Origin: Bin127 sp965221625
GTDB taxonomy: Bacteria; Chloroflexota; Dehalococcoidia; Lucifugimonadales; Lucifugimonadaceae
Reading direction: 5' to 3'
Length of the DNA: 64,000 nucleotides
Assembly (NCBI GenBank): GCA_965221625.1
Contig: OZ244903.1
Location: 186,001-250,000 of the forward strand
Numbering within the stretch: position 1 is the first letter of the stretch; each line of letters starts with the position of its first letter. Positions 1-7,810 of this stretch are shown here, piece by piece. Both the position numbers and the translations under genes were made by a program. The notes beneath the pieces are model-generated. The model worked only from the letters and a program-made list of their open reading frames with translations, had not been told where the DNA came from and did no database searches.

Positions 1-562
1 TGCTGTTCGCACCCAACCGATACCTTGGATCTTCGTGATGGTCGCCGCAACGAACGTCTTCGGGGTCGCGATATTTCCGCTGATGCCGGAATACGCTACG
101 GTGGTTTTCGGCGGCGGCGGTTTCGCCTACGGTGCAATGAGCGGTGCTTTCGGGGCCGGCATGGCCGTCGGCAGTGCATACATCGCCATCCGCGGCATTT
201 CCGGGCGCACCGCGCCGTTGATCGTCGGCAGCAGTTTCTTGTGGGACTTCGGCATGCTCATTTTCGCTTTCTCGCGCATCCTGCCATTGACCCTTCTGAC
301 CATCTTTGCGATGGGCATCGTCGGGATGTTCTGGGTAAACGCCGCCCTCTGCATATTCCAAAGATCGGCACCCGACCACATGCGCGGCCGCATCATGAGT
401 CTCTACGCCATCATCATGGGTATCTTCCCACTCGGCTGGGCATACGGCGGCGCGCTGGCAGAGTGGATCGGAAACGAACCGGCGATCATCGCTAGCGTAT
501 TGGGCGGCACGCCGATCGTCCTCGCGGCCTATCTCCTGTCGCCTGCGCTTAGGAAGGCTTGA
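1..562 (+). CDS. MFS transporter, C-terminal part (5' truncated by window edge)
   Basis: The reading frame is open from base 2, so the start lies left of the window. The visible ~186 residues are very hydrophobic, with about five membrane segments joined by short loops. The loop motif DHMRGRIMSLY (bases ~377-405) is typical of the second half of major facilitator superfamily exporters of the EntS/MFS_3 type. It should be an inner-membrane secondary transporter driven by an ion gradient. The substrate cannot be told from this half. The gene ends in TGA, showing that UGA terminates translation in this genome. Confidence 0.8.
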   Translation, partial: AVRTQPIPWIFVMVAATNVFGVAIFPLMPEYATVVFGGGGFAYGAMSGAFGAGMAVGSAYIAIRGISGRTAPLIVGSSFLWDFGMLIFAFSRILPLTLLTIFAMGIVGMFWVNAALCIFQRSAPDHMRGRIMSLYAIIMGIFPLGWAYGGALAEWIGNEPAIIASVLGGTPIVLAAYLLSPALRKA

Positions 563-643
563 AACGATCGAAACCTCAACATCACCTTGAACTAAACTTG
601 CGAAACATCCATTCGATGGTCATTCAATCCCGAAAGGCGAACC

Positions 644-1786
644 ATGGAGATCACTCGCGTGACGCCACTGATGCTCGACCGATACCTTCTGGTTGAGATT
701 GAAACCGATAACGGATTGACGGGCATCGGTGAATCCGGCACGTGGGGATTCCTCGAAGCGTCTCAAGCCGCGATCGAGAAGTTCGGCCGCTATCTAGTCG
801 GCGAAGATCCGCTGCTCATTGAGCATCACTGGCAATACATGTACCGCTTCTCGCATTTCCGCGGCTCCGCGGTCATGGGGGCACTGAGTGCGATCGACAT
901 TGCGCTTTGGGACATCATGGGCAAGCATTTCGAAGCTCCCGTCCACCAACTTCTCGGTGGCAAGGTACGAGATCGAGCTCGCGTCTACTACCACGTCTTT
1001 GGCGACACGACCGAAAAACTGATTAGCGGCATCGCCGAAGCCAAGGAGATGGGATTCACCGCGGTCGGGCACCTCACGCCATTTCTCGATGAAGAACGCG
1101 ACGTCCCTTACTTCAAGACCCATGCCGAGAAGATTCGAGACGCCATTGAGACCGTCCGCAAGTATCGTGAAACCGTTGGCGACGCCGTTGATCTCTGCAT
1201 CGAGATTCACCGACGGCTGACGCCGACCGAGGCGGTACAACTCGGCCTCGGCATTGAAGAGTTCCACCCCTTCTTCTACGAAGATCCCGTGACCCCAGAC
1301 AACTTTGACGAGATGGCCTACGTTGCCGACAAGATCAACATCCCGATCGCAACAGGCGAACGCTACACGTCGCTCTGGGAGTTTCAGATGGCATTGTCGC
1401 GGGCCGCGGTTCAATACGTCAGGCCAGACGTCTGTTTGGTGGGCGGCATCTCCGGTGCTCGCAAGATCGCCGCGCTCGCCGAAGCGCATCACGTAGGCGT
1501 TGTTCCACACAACCCGCTTTCGCCGGTGAGCACCGCCGCGTGTCTTCAAATCGCCGCAACCGCGCCTAACTTTGCGCTTCAGGAGTACCCAATCGGTGAA
1601 GAAGTCCCACCTAAGTCAAATATGGTCTCCGGGACGCCGGAGCACGATGGCAACGGCTATCTAGTCATCTCCGACGCGCCCGGCATCGGTATCCAACCCA
1701 ACTCGGCAGCCGTGGAGCTCTGCCCACCCACGCCTCGCGAGGTCGAGACGAGGCTGCACCAAGACGGTTCAGTAATTGACCAATAG
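644..1786 (+). CDS. Enolase-superfamily sugar-acid dehydratase (D-galactonate dehydratase-like)
   Basis: A 380-residue mandelate racemase/muconate lactonizing enzyme family protein. The N-terminal capping domain covers about residues 1-115 and the barrel follows. Metal ligands and acid/base residues are recognisable: E187 and H189 in IEIHRR, E213 in FYEDP, E239 in ATGER and H289 in VPHNP. This spacing matches E. coli D-galactonate dehydratase (D183, H185, E209, E235, H285) at a constant offset of four, so dehydration of an aldonic acid to a 2-keto-3-deoxy acid is likely. The first ligand is Glu instead of Asp, so substrate and even activity are uncertain. The ATG is preceded by AAAGG (634-638). 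It is one of two such enzymes here; the 2-keto-3-deoxy product would feed the kinase and aldolase near 53-55 kb. Confidence 0.85.
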   Translation: MEITRVTPLMLDRYLLVEIETDNGLTGIGESGTWGFLEASQAAIEKFGRYLVGEDPLLIEHHWQYMYRFSHFRGSAVMGALSAIDIALWDIMGKHFEAPVHQLLGGKVRDRARVYYHVFGDTTEKLISGIAEAKEMGFTAVGHLTPFLDEERDVPYFKTHAEKIRDAIETVRKYRETVGDAVDLCIEIHRRLTPTEAVQLGLGIEEFHPFFYEDPVTPDNFDEMAYVADKINIPIATGERYTSLWEFQMALSRAAVQYVRPDVCLVGGISGARKIAALAEAHHVGVVPHNPLSPVSTAACLQIAATAPNFALQEYPIGEEVPPKSNMVSGTPEHDGNGYLVISDAPGIGIQPNSAAVELCPPTPREVETRLHQDGSVIDQ

Positions 1787-1823
1787 CGTCGGTTTTTCGT
1801 CAGATGCAACTCAACCCCGGGTC

Positions 1824-1844
1824 TCAAACGCTATTCCCGTTTGA
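1824..1844 (+). terminator. Inverted repeat between dehydratase gene and infC
   Basis: A 7-bp perfect stem (1824-1830 with 1838-1844) around a 7-nt loop, followed by an AT-rich stretch. It lies 38 bp after the dehydratase stop and could end that transcript or sit in the infC leader. No clear U-run follows, so function is a guess. Confidence 0.3.
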
Positions 1845-1916
1845 TATATTTGCATCACGGGAGCCAAATGTTGGAAATCTCCCACCTAGTGAAGTCCCCA
1901 ACGAAAGGATTGCGAC

Positions 1917-2585
1917 ATAGCAAGGAACTACCGCATCAACCACCGAATCCGGGCACCTGAAGTCAGATTAGTCGAACGGTCGCGCGATTCCAGCGATGAT
2001 GCCACGTCGTCTCACGTGATGACTCGCAACGAAGCGTTGCGTCTCGCCCAAGACCGAGGGTTAGACCTCGTAGAGGTCGGCCCTGCCCAAAGTCCACCCG
2101 TTGTGAGGCTGATGGACTACGGGAAGTTCAAATTCAATCAGGCGAAGAAAGAGAAAGAGGCCAGGAAGGCGTCCCGCGCTTCCGGTCAGCTGAAGAAAGT
2201 TCGTCTCACCGCGAAGATCGCGGAAAACGATATCGCCCAGAAAACGAAACGCGTAATTGGATTCCTCAAGGATGGTGCGAAGGTCCAAGTCTTCGTTCGT
2301 TTCCGAGGGCGGGAAGCCTCCCATCCCGAGTTAGCCATTAGCGTGCTCCGACGCGTCGCCACCGACGCCGCAGAGTTTGCTCGCCTTGAACAGAAACCGA
2401 CGCGTGAAGGTCGAACTCTTAGCATGCTCCTCGCACCCAGGCAAGGGGCTGCGGCCAAAAAGAGTGAAACATCCGAGCGTCCAACTCGTGCACATCGACG
2501 CAACGGAAGCACTGCCAACGGATCAAGTCCGAACGCCGTCCGTGAACCTGCGGAGAGAACACAACCGGTTGCACCAGGCGTGTAG
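1917..2585 (+). CDS. infC: Translation initiation factor IF-3, with AUA start codon
   Basis: IF-3 binds the 30S subunit, monitors initiator tRNA and start-codon choice, and keeps subunits apart. The first ATG/GTG in frame (2016/2019) would remove the conserved N-terminus. Reading back in frame gives NYRINHRIRAPEVRLV, the hallmark IF-3 N-terminal sequence, which runs back to ATA at 1917. An in-frame TGA stop lies at 1890-1892, and no ATG, GTG or TTG occurs between it and 2016. AAAGG at 1904-1908 is 8 nt upstream of the ATA. IF-3 genes in many bacteria use AUU, AUC or AUA so that IF-3 represses its own mRNA. The resulting protein is 222 residues: N-domain ~1-80, Lys-rich linker, C-domain to ~175, and a basic low-complexity tail. 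It heads infC-rpmI-rplT. Confidence 0.93.
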   Translation: MARNYRINHRIRAPEVRLVERSRDSSDDATSSHVMTRNEALRLAQDRGLDLVEVGPAQSPPVVRLMDYGKFKFNQAKKEKEARKASRASGQLKKVRLTAKIAENDIAQKTKRVIGFLKDGAKVQVFVRFRGREASHPELAISVLRRVATDAAEFARLEQKPTREGRTLSMLLAPRQGAAAKKSETSERPTRAHRRNGSTANGSSPNAVREPAERTQPVAPGV

Positions 2586-2604
2586 CCGCATACCTGCAAC
2601 CCGT

Positions 2605-2636
2605 AGATCTTACCTACCGGAGATCTTACCTACCGG
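2605..2636 (+). repeat. Two tandem 16-bp direct repeats
   Basis: The unit AGATCTTACCTACCGG occurs twice without a gap (2605-2620 and 2621-2636), 20 bp after the infC stop. The second copy runs into the hairpin at 2634-2654. A role in folding or processing of the operon mRNA is possible. Confidence 0.7.
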
Positions 2637-2654
2637 TTGATGAAGCATCAACCG
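2634..2654 (+). promoter_or_regulatory. Hairpin in the infC-rpmI intergenic region
   Basis: A perfect 9-bp stem (2634-2642 with 2646-2654) closed by the loop AAG, 37 nt before the rpmI start. There is no immediate U-tract, so it is not a classical terminator. In this operon in other bacteria, ribosomal protein L20 binds mRNA structures near rpmI to repress rpmI-rplT. This hairpin is a candidate for such control or for partial termination. That role is inferred. Confidence 0.5.
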
Positions 2655-2691
2655 CGCCATGTACCTCTTTTGCTTGTTGCATAATTGAACA

Positions 2692-2898
2692 ATGCCTAAA
2701 CTGAAGACCCACAAAGGTGCTCGCAAGCGCTTTCACATCTCAGCCTCCGGCAAGGTCCTCCGAACCAAAGGACCAAAGAGCCACTTCCGTCGACGCAAAG
2801 CGAAGCGGATGAAGCGTCTGCTCATCGGCAAAGTCGGCATCGACTCACCGAAGATGCAAAAGAAAGTGAAACAAGGCCTCGTCGGCTCATCAAGGTAG
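2692..2898 (+). CDS. rpmI: 50S ribosomal protein L35
   Basis: A 68-residue, very basic protein starting MPKLKTHKGARKRF, the signature of bacterial L35, a small protein of the large ribosomal subunit. Length and Lys/Arg content match the family. It lies between infC and rplT, the classic operon order. The Shine-Dalgarno sequence is weak (TTGAACA before the ATG). Together with the upstream hairpin, this suggests translation is controlled by mRNA structure or coupling. Confidence 0.97.
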   Translation: MPKLKTHKGARKRFHISASGKVLRTKGPKSHFRRRKAKRMKRLLIGKVGIDSPKMQKKVKQGLVGSSR

Positions 2899-2914
2899 AT
2901 CGCGGAGATTACAT

Positions 2915-3268
2915 TTGCCACGCGTCAAAGCAGGAACTACTCGCCGTCAGAAACATAAGGCTGTACTTCAAGCAGCCAAGGGTCACCGCGGCTCGCGCAA
3001 TAGAAGGTATCGTCTCGCCAAGGAGTCGATGCTCCACGCCCTCGACTACGCGACGCGCCACCGCAAGCTGAAAAAGCGTCAGAACCGGGCACTGGCGATC
3101 ACTAGAATCAACGCCGCTGCACGCAAGAACGGAATCAACTATTCGGCACTCATCAACGCCCTAAACAAAGCGAACATTTCGATCGACCGCAAATCTCTAG
3201 CCGAATTGGCGATTCGCCAACCCGATGCTTTCTCGAAGGTCGTCGAAAAAGCGAAGGCCGAAATCTAG
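2915..3268 (+). CDS. rplT: 50S ribosomal protein L20
   Basis: A 117-residue basic protein, the usual L20 length, with PRVKAGTTRRQKHK at the N-terminus and the conserved AAKGHRGSRNRRYRLAKE region. L20 is needed early in 50S assembly and often represses its own operon. Translation starts at TTG (2915) with a GGAG sequence at 2902-2905. The start lies 16 bp after rpmI, so the genes are cotranscribed. It converges with the alpha/beta hydrolase gene, whose stop is only 11 bp away. Confidence 0.97.
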   Translation: MPRVKAGTTRRQKHKAVLQAAKGHRGSRNRRYRLAKESMLHALDYATRHRKLKKRQNRALAITRINAAARKNGINYSALINALNKANISIDRKSLAELAIRQPDAFSKVVEKAKAEI

Positions 3269-3279
3269 GCTAAGCCGAC

Positions 3280-4236
3280 CTAACTCGCGAGGTGTTTGGA
3301 AAGGAATTCCGACACCCGCGCTACGTACTCCCCCGGCACTGTGCGGTAGGTCTTCACGTGCTCGGCGTCAGGATGTATCCAAATGCGCTCCGAATCGCCG
3401 GCGTCAATCTCAGACTCGCTCACACCGCGTGCCCGAGCCAATCGACGCGCACTCTCCATCGGCACCTCTTCGTCACGCGCCCCGTGGATTATCAGCACCG
3501 GAGTGTCGCTTTCCGACAATGCTAACTCCGGTGAAACCGCCGCCAAGCGGTGGCCGATGAGCATCTGAGTCATCAGATCGAAGCCCGGTCTGATTATCGT
3601 CGAAAAGCCAGACTTAAGCCGAAATCTCCTTTTAAGCATCTCCCACAAGTCACTGTATGCGCTGTCGGCCACAACCGCAGCCACAACACCAGGACTGGAG
3701 CAAGCGAGTGTCGCCGCAACCGCACCGAGGGAGAAACCGATTACACCAATTCGGGCGCGATCGGCTCCGATCTTGACGAGGTAATCCAAGGCACCGAGAA
3801 CATCCAACCGTTCGCGCCAACCGCCGGTGAACTCGCCGTCTTCTGAGTTTCCGCAACCCCGCAAGTCGAACATCAACAAACCGTATCCGAGTTGCCGCAT
3901 CGATGCCGCCAGTCCGATTAAACCGACTTGCGGATCGCTCCGATTGGCACCGTCGCCATGCACCAGAACGACCCATCGCGTCTCCCTCGGCGACATCACC
4001 TCACCTTCGGATTGCGGCGGAATTAACCAGCCACTCAGCTGGCGAGGTGCGTCCCAGGCACTCCGTCGACTCGTGAAGGAAACCTCGCGGAACTCCATCC
4101 CGACCGCTGACGGATCATCATTCAATCCCAAGCGTCGTTCGCGGTTCGACATCGACAGCACCATTGCTGCCGATGCTCCCAGATATGCAGCCGTCACCGC
4201 CCCTGCCAACGTAACCGTTCGACTTAACCAACCCAT
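3280..4236 (-). CDS. Alpha/beta hydrolase, membrane-anchored
   Basis: A 318-residue protein with an N-terminal hydrophobic segment (about residues 7-27) and an alpha/beta hydrolase fold. The nucleophile elbow is GFSLG (S169). The acid is probably D255 in HGARDEE, and the base H293 in DAEHVKTY. The oxyanion region is LVHGDGANRS (~91-100). It resembles BAAT/Bem46-like hydrolases that act on esters or amides at the outer membrane face; the substrate is unknown. The ATG at 4236 is preferred because AGGGAAAG lies just upstream and the membrane segment then follows directly; a start 13 codons earlier (4275) is also open. Confidence 0.8.
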   Translation of the reverse strand: MGWLSRTVTLAGAVTAAYLGASAAMVLSMSNRERRLGLNDDPSAVGMEFREVSFTSRRSAWDAPRQLSGWLIPPQSEGEVMSPRETRWVVLVHGDGANRSDPQVGLIGLAASMRQLGYGLLMFDLRGCGNSEDGEFTGGWRERLDVLGALDYLVKIGADRARIGVIGFSLGAVAATLACSSPGVVAAVVADSAYSDLWEMLKRRFRLKSGFSTIIRPGFDLMTQMLIGHRLAAVSPELALSESDTPVLIIHGARDEEVPMESARRLARARGVSESEIDAGDSERIWIHPDAEHVKTYRTVPGEYVARVSEFLSKHLAS

Positions 4237-4287
4237 CGTGTACTTTCCCTGCCGATGCCGTCGATTGTGACCCATCGATGAAATCGA

Positions 4288-5193
4288 CTAATGCGTCGCC
4301 GCGTCCACCATTATCGCAACAAACAGCAATGCGAGATACAAGATTGAGAATTTGTAGAGGGTCGCCGCGTCCGTGCGCTCCTTCGTACGCCACGTCTTGA
4401 TCGCCAATGCCAGGAGCACAACTCCCGCCGCCACCGCCGACAACAGATACACGATCCCTAGCTTCGAGGTTGCGAAGTAAAACATCGAAGAGAGTGCCAG
4501 CATCAACACGCAATAAAGCAGTATCTGCAGACGCGTCGTCGACTCCCCCGCAACTACCGGCAACATCGGAATGCCCACCTTGGCATAATCGTCCTTTATC
4601 AACAACGACAACGCCCAGAAATGGGGAGGCGTCCAGAAGAAGACGATTGCGAAGAGGTACCACGCCTCCAGCTCAAGTACCCCCAAAACGGCGGCATATC
4701 CAACCAACGGAGGCACCGCGCCGGCAGCACCACCAACAACGATGTTTTGCGTCGTCGTGCGCTTCAATAGCGCCGTGTACAGAACCACGTACAGTGCCGA
4801 TCCTGCCAGTGCCAGCGAAGCAGCCAAGATGTTGGCGAAGTAATAGAGCACCGCAAAAGACAGACAATTGAGGACGACGCCGTAAATCAGCGCGTTGACG
4901 GGTGAGACGCGCCCTCCGGCGACTGGCCTCCTATCGGTGCGATGCATCTCTCGATCAAGTTCATCCTCGTACCACATGTTCAGCGCGCTGGCACCGCCCG
5001 ATGCGAGTGCGCCGCCGACAATCACGGCCACCAAGTACTGCCACGGCGGGACGCCGCGGGCGGCAAGAAACGCACCGCCGAGCGCGGTCAGCAACAGTAG
5101 AACCATGATGCGAGGCTTCGTCAGCAGTACGTAGTCCCAAACGACGACGGCGATGCCTCTTCGCGTCGGTTTCGTTGCGGTGGCTTGCGTCAT
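4288..5193 (-). CDS. ctaB: Protoheme IX farnesyltransferase (heme O synthase)
   Basis: A 301-residue UbiA-family polytopic membrane enzyme that attaches farnesyl to heme B to give heme O, the precursor of heme A for aa3-type cytochrome oxidases. The prenyl-diphosphate binding motif NMWYEDELDREMHRT (~residues 70-85), followed by DRRPVAGG, is diagnostic. About eight or nine membrane segments are visible. Its start overlaps the end of ctaA by 4 bp (ATGA), so the two are translationally coupled. Together they show the organism makes heme A and respires aerobically. The oxidase subunit genes are not in this window. Confidence 0.95.
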   Translation of the reverse strand: MTQATATKPTRRGIAVVVWDYVLLTKPRIMVLLLLTALGGAFLAARGVPPWQYLVAVIVGGALASGGASALNMWYEDELDREMHRTDRRPVAGGRVSPVNALIYGVVLNCLSFAVLYYFANILAASLALAGSALYVVLYTALLKRTTTQNIVVGGAAGAVPPLVGYAAVLGVLELEAWYLFAIVFFWTPPHFWALSLLIKDDYAKVGIPMLPVVAGESTTRLQILLYCVLMLALSSMFYFATSKLGIVYLLSAVAAGVVLLALAIKTWRTKERTDAATLYKFSILYLALLFVAIMVDAATH

Positions 5194-6191
5194 GGCCTCG
5201 CTCCTGAAAGTGACGCGTCACCTACCCGGGCAACGGTTACAACAACTCGTGCCTCAGTGCGTGCTCGCACCACCGGCAATAGCGTGATCAGCACCAATAC
5301 GCACATCAGCAACCACTGGAGAGATGCCACCGTCAGATGGCTAACGCGTGCCCACTGTTGGAACCCGGTCCATGGATTTGCCGCTCCGAGCATAATCTGA
5401 ACGACGATCACCGTCGCGAGCAATATCCCCAAGTAGCGCATCTCTCGGGAAGCGAAGACATCCGATGTTTTGACCCGCATCGCCAGATGCGCCGCACCCA
5501 ACGCCGGGAACACCGATAAAAGTGCCAACACCCGGTGCGCAACGTGAATCCAAACCAGTTCGTATTGCGGAATGATCGATCCACCGCACAACGGCCAAGA
5601 CGGACAGACGGCTCCCGCGCCTCGCCACACTGCATAGGAACCTGACAACAACGCCACCAACGTCATCGCCGACCCGATCAAAGCCGTGACCACTAATGCG
5701 CGCGGCAATGCTGACGTAGTGCGGCTTGCCGAGACGTAGTGTGATGCGATCAATGCGTGTGCCAACAGCAGCAACACGCTCTCCGCCATCATCAGATGGA
5801 ACGTCCGCAGTCCTGGATCGAGTTCGCTCAACACGACCCAACCACCAATGCCTCCCGTAATGGAGATCGCCACCAAACCTGCAGTCGACGAAATCACCAC
5901 CGGAATCTCTTGTCGATGCCGCAACCAGACGCGCACAACCGCGCCGATGATCGATAGCCCGACCAAAACACCGATCGTCCGATGTGTGTACTCCATCAGC
6001 GCGTGATACTCGAACGGCGGAATCCAGCTGTCAAAACAGGTCGGCCAATCCGGGCAACCGTCTCCGGAACCGGTGACCCGCACGGCACCTCCCATCGTGA
6101 TCTGAATCAGAGCACCCGCTAGTGAAACCGACAACAAGACCAGCAGGAGTCGGTCTTCCCAGATCATCACGCGCTTGCCCATGCCCATCAT
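5190..6191 (-). CDS. ctaA: Heme A synthase
   Basis: A 333-residue COX15/CtaA family membrane protein that oxidises the C8 methyl of heme O to formyl. About eight membrane segments occur in two four-helix halves. Conserved heme-ligand histidines are seen in EYTHRTIG, RTFHLMMA, HVAHRVLA and the later SHLTVASLQW. Each half carries a loop Cys pair (GCPDWPTC and VCPSWPLC), as in CtaA proteins with a redox-active disulfide. It precedes ctaB in a two-gene operon. Several near-by N-terminal Met codons leave the exact start a few residues uncertain. Confidence 0.95.
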   Translation of the reverse strand: MMGMGKRVMIWEDRLLLVLLSVSLAGALIQITMGGAVRVTGSGDGCPDWPTCFDSWIPPFEYHALMEYTHRTIGVLVGLSIIGAVVRVWLRHRQEIPVVISSTAGLVAISITGGIGGWVVLSELDPGLRTFHLMMAESVLLLLAHALIASHYVSASRTTSALPRALVVTALIGSAMTLVALLSGSYAVWRGAGAVCPSWPLCGGSIIPQYELVWIHVAHRVLALLSVFPALGAAHLAMRVKTSDVFASREMRYLGILLATVIVVQIMLGAANPWTGFQQWARVSHLTVASLQWLLMCVLVLITLLPVVRARTEARVVVTVARVGDASLSGARP

Positions 6192-6216
6192 CCCCGTTTC
6201 CTAAAGCAGGTCGACA

Positions 6217-7320
6217 CTAAGCTTCGTCGAATTGCTTCACCGCAATCAGCACGGCGTTGACGACGACGCGATGGTCGTACACCTTGAACGGCCAACACGT
6301 GACTAGAGTGATTTGAGCATCTTTAGTTTCGGTTATCCGCAGGTGATCCCGATGCAACTGCTTAGTGCCGGTGACGCGGTAGATGTACTCTGCGTCAGAA
6401 GTCTCGATAAAGACGTCGACAGGATCGTTGTCGATCATGTCCGCGATCTCAGGCAATCGACGAAATATATCGCCCTCGTCACTCAAGAAAGCCTCCAGAT
6501 GGCCGAAGTACCAACCGTTGGCGGCCTCACCGGGATTCGCGGTAGTCGGTATGTGCCCCACTACCTTGTCCGGCGTACTCCACGCCCGCGAATCGCCGAG
6601 ATCGAGAATTTCGAGCTCCGAAACCGAGGCATCGAGTTCAATCGCGGGTATCCGTAGACGCAGTGCCGGCTCACCGTCGCCGATCGACGTAGTCAAATCT
6701 GTCGCCGCAACCGGTACGAATCCTTCCGGGATCGTCGGGCCGCCAAACGGCATATTACCGGCCCACTGCGGATCTGCCCAATACCGAGGATTCATACTGC
6801 CACCGGGATAGACGGACGCCAGTGCGGCGAGCATCGCTTCTGAAGGGATTTCAACACTACCGCCACTCTCAGTGGTTAGCTCCGACCTGGTGCCGGTCTC
6901 GACGTCTGTATCACCCGACTCGATAACGCCGATTTGAATCGCTGACGCTTTGTTCGGCGCACCCAGCGTCGGTTCATCCATCGTCCTTCCTAACCGCTCC
7001 GATGCCGCCGGCAAACGAACCGTAGACACGGTCTCCCGTGCGACACTCGCCATCGCCTCCTTCGACCCTTCATTTCGCTCGACACCTGTTGCCCCCTTCA
7101 TCGTCTCCGGACCATCACCGCGATCCGGTTTCGGGACGTCAAGACCGATGTGTTCGAGATACTCCGTTGGAGACGCCGCTTCGACATTGAAGCGGTCAGC
7201 GTCGGATCCGGAACGCGAGTAGGCGTAGAGATAGAATGCAGAGACCGACACCATTACGGCACCGGATGTGAGTAGTAGCCAACCGGCAGGTCGCGCTATG
7301 CGCCGCAAAACCTTCATCAT
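6217..7320 (-). CDS. Sortase family transpeptidase
   Basis: A 367-residue protein with one N-terminal membrane segment (~residues 14-34), a long Ser/Thr/Glu-rich spacer of about 180 residues and a C-terminal sortase domain (~220-360). The catalytic triad is visible: H274 in YFGHLEAF, C342 in TLVTCWPF and R351 in VYDHR. Sortases cleave a sorting motif on exported proteins and attach them to the cell surface, mainly in single-membrane bacteria. The motif TLVTC is like class D/E enzymes. No LPxTG-type protein was seen next to it or elsewhere here, so it is an orphan (housekeeping-type) enzyme. Confidence 0.88.
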   Translation of the reverse strand: MMKVLRRIARPAGWLLLTSGAVMVSVSAFYLYAYSRSGSDADRFNVEAASPTEYLEHIGLDVPKPDRGDGPETMKGATGVERNEGSKEAMASVARETVSTVRLPAASERLGRTMDEPTLGAPNKASAIQIGVIESGDTDVETGTRSELTTESGGSVEIPSEAMLAALASVYPGGSMNPRYWADPQWAGNMPFGGPTIPEGFVPVAATDLTTSIGDGEPALRLRIPAIELDASVSELEILDLGDSRAWSTPDKVVGHIPTTANPGEAANGWYFGHLEAFLSDEGDIFRRLPEIADMIDNDPVDVFIETSDAEYIYRVTGTKQLHRDHLRITETKDAQITLVTCWPFKVYDHRVVVNAVLIAVKQFDEA

Positions 7321-7386
7321 GAGATCACCTGCGAATGCGGCTCACGCAACCGCCAGGCGTCTCCGCCAGAAGATTTCGAACGGAAC

Positions 7387-7590
7387 CTAACGGCCGCGTG
7401 GACCTTCGAATATCGGCTCGTTGACGTGCACATCTCCATTGCGAATCTTGATGTTGTAGTCGCAATCCGGGCTCGTGCAAACCCATGCCTTGTAATGGAC
7501 TGGTGCGCCTTGCCCACCGAAGTCAGAAAGTGGCACCAACACCCCTTGCTCGCAGGCAATGCAATCCGGCCATGAAGTCAAGTTTTCCAA
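7387..7590 (-). CDS. Small Cys-rich (zinc-ribbon-like) protein
   Basis: A 67-residue protein with CIAC (C10, C13) and CTSPDC (C38, C43), a possible single zinc site. It starts at TTG, supported by GGAGG about 8 nt upstream on the minus strand. The rest is polar, with no signal peptide. It lies upstream of the sortase gene and divergent from tsaD. I do not recognise the family. The intact frame, Cys pairs and strong ribosome site argue that it is real. Confidence 0.6.
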   Translation of the reverse strand: MENLTSWPDCIACEQGVLVPLSDFGGQGAPVHYKAWVCTSPDCDYNIKIRNGDVHVNEPIFEGPRGR

Positions 7591-7810
7591 CGTCCTATCC
7601 TCCGCCGACGCTGCAGCTCATTATGTCCCGGCACAAAGGCGATCCTCACCCCGTCGCACAGGTACGCTAGCACCCCAGTTCGAGCATCTAGCAACGAAAT
7701 TAATCACCTAAAGTTTAATATCTGCAAATCCACGCGCGCAATCCTAGGAACGCCTCAATCGCGCCATACGCCAGTCAAAAGGAGCGCGTTGATCGCCCGC
7801 GCGCTTAACC

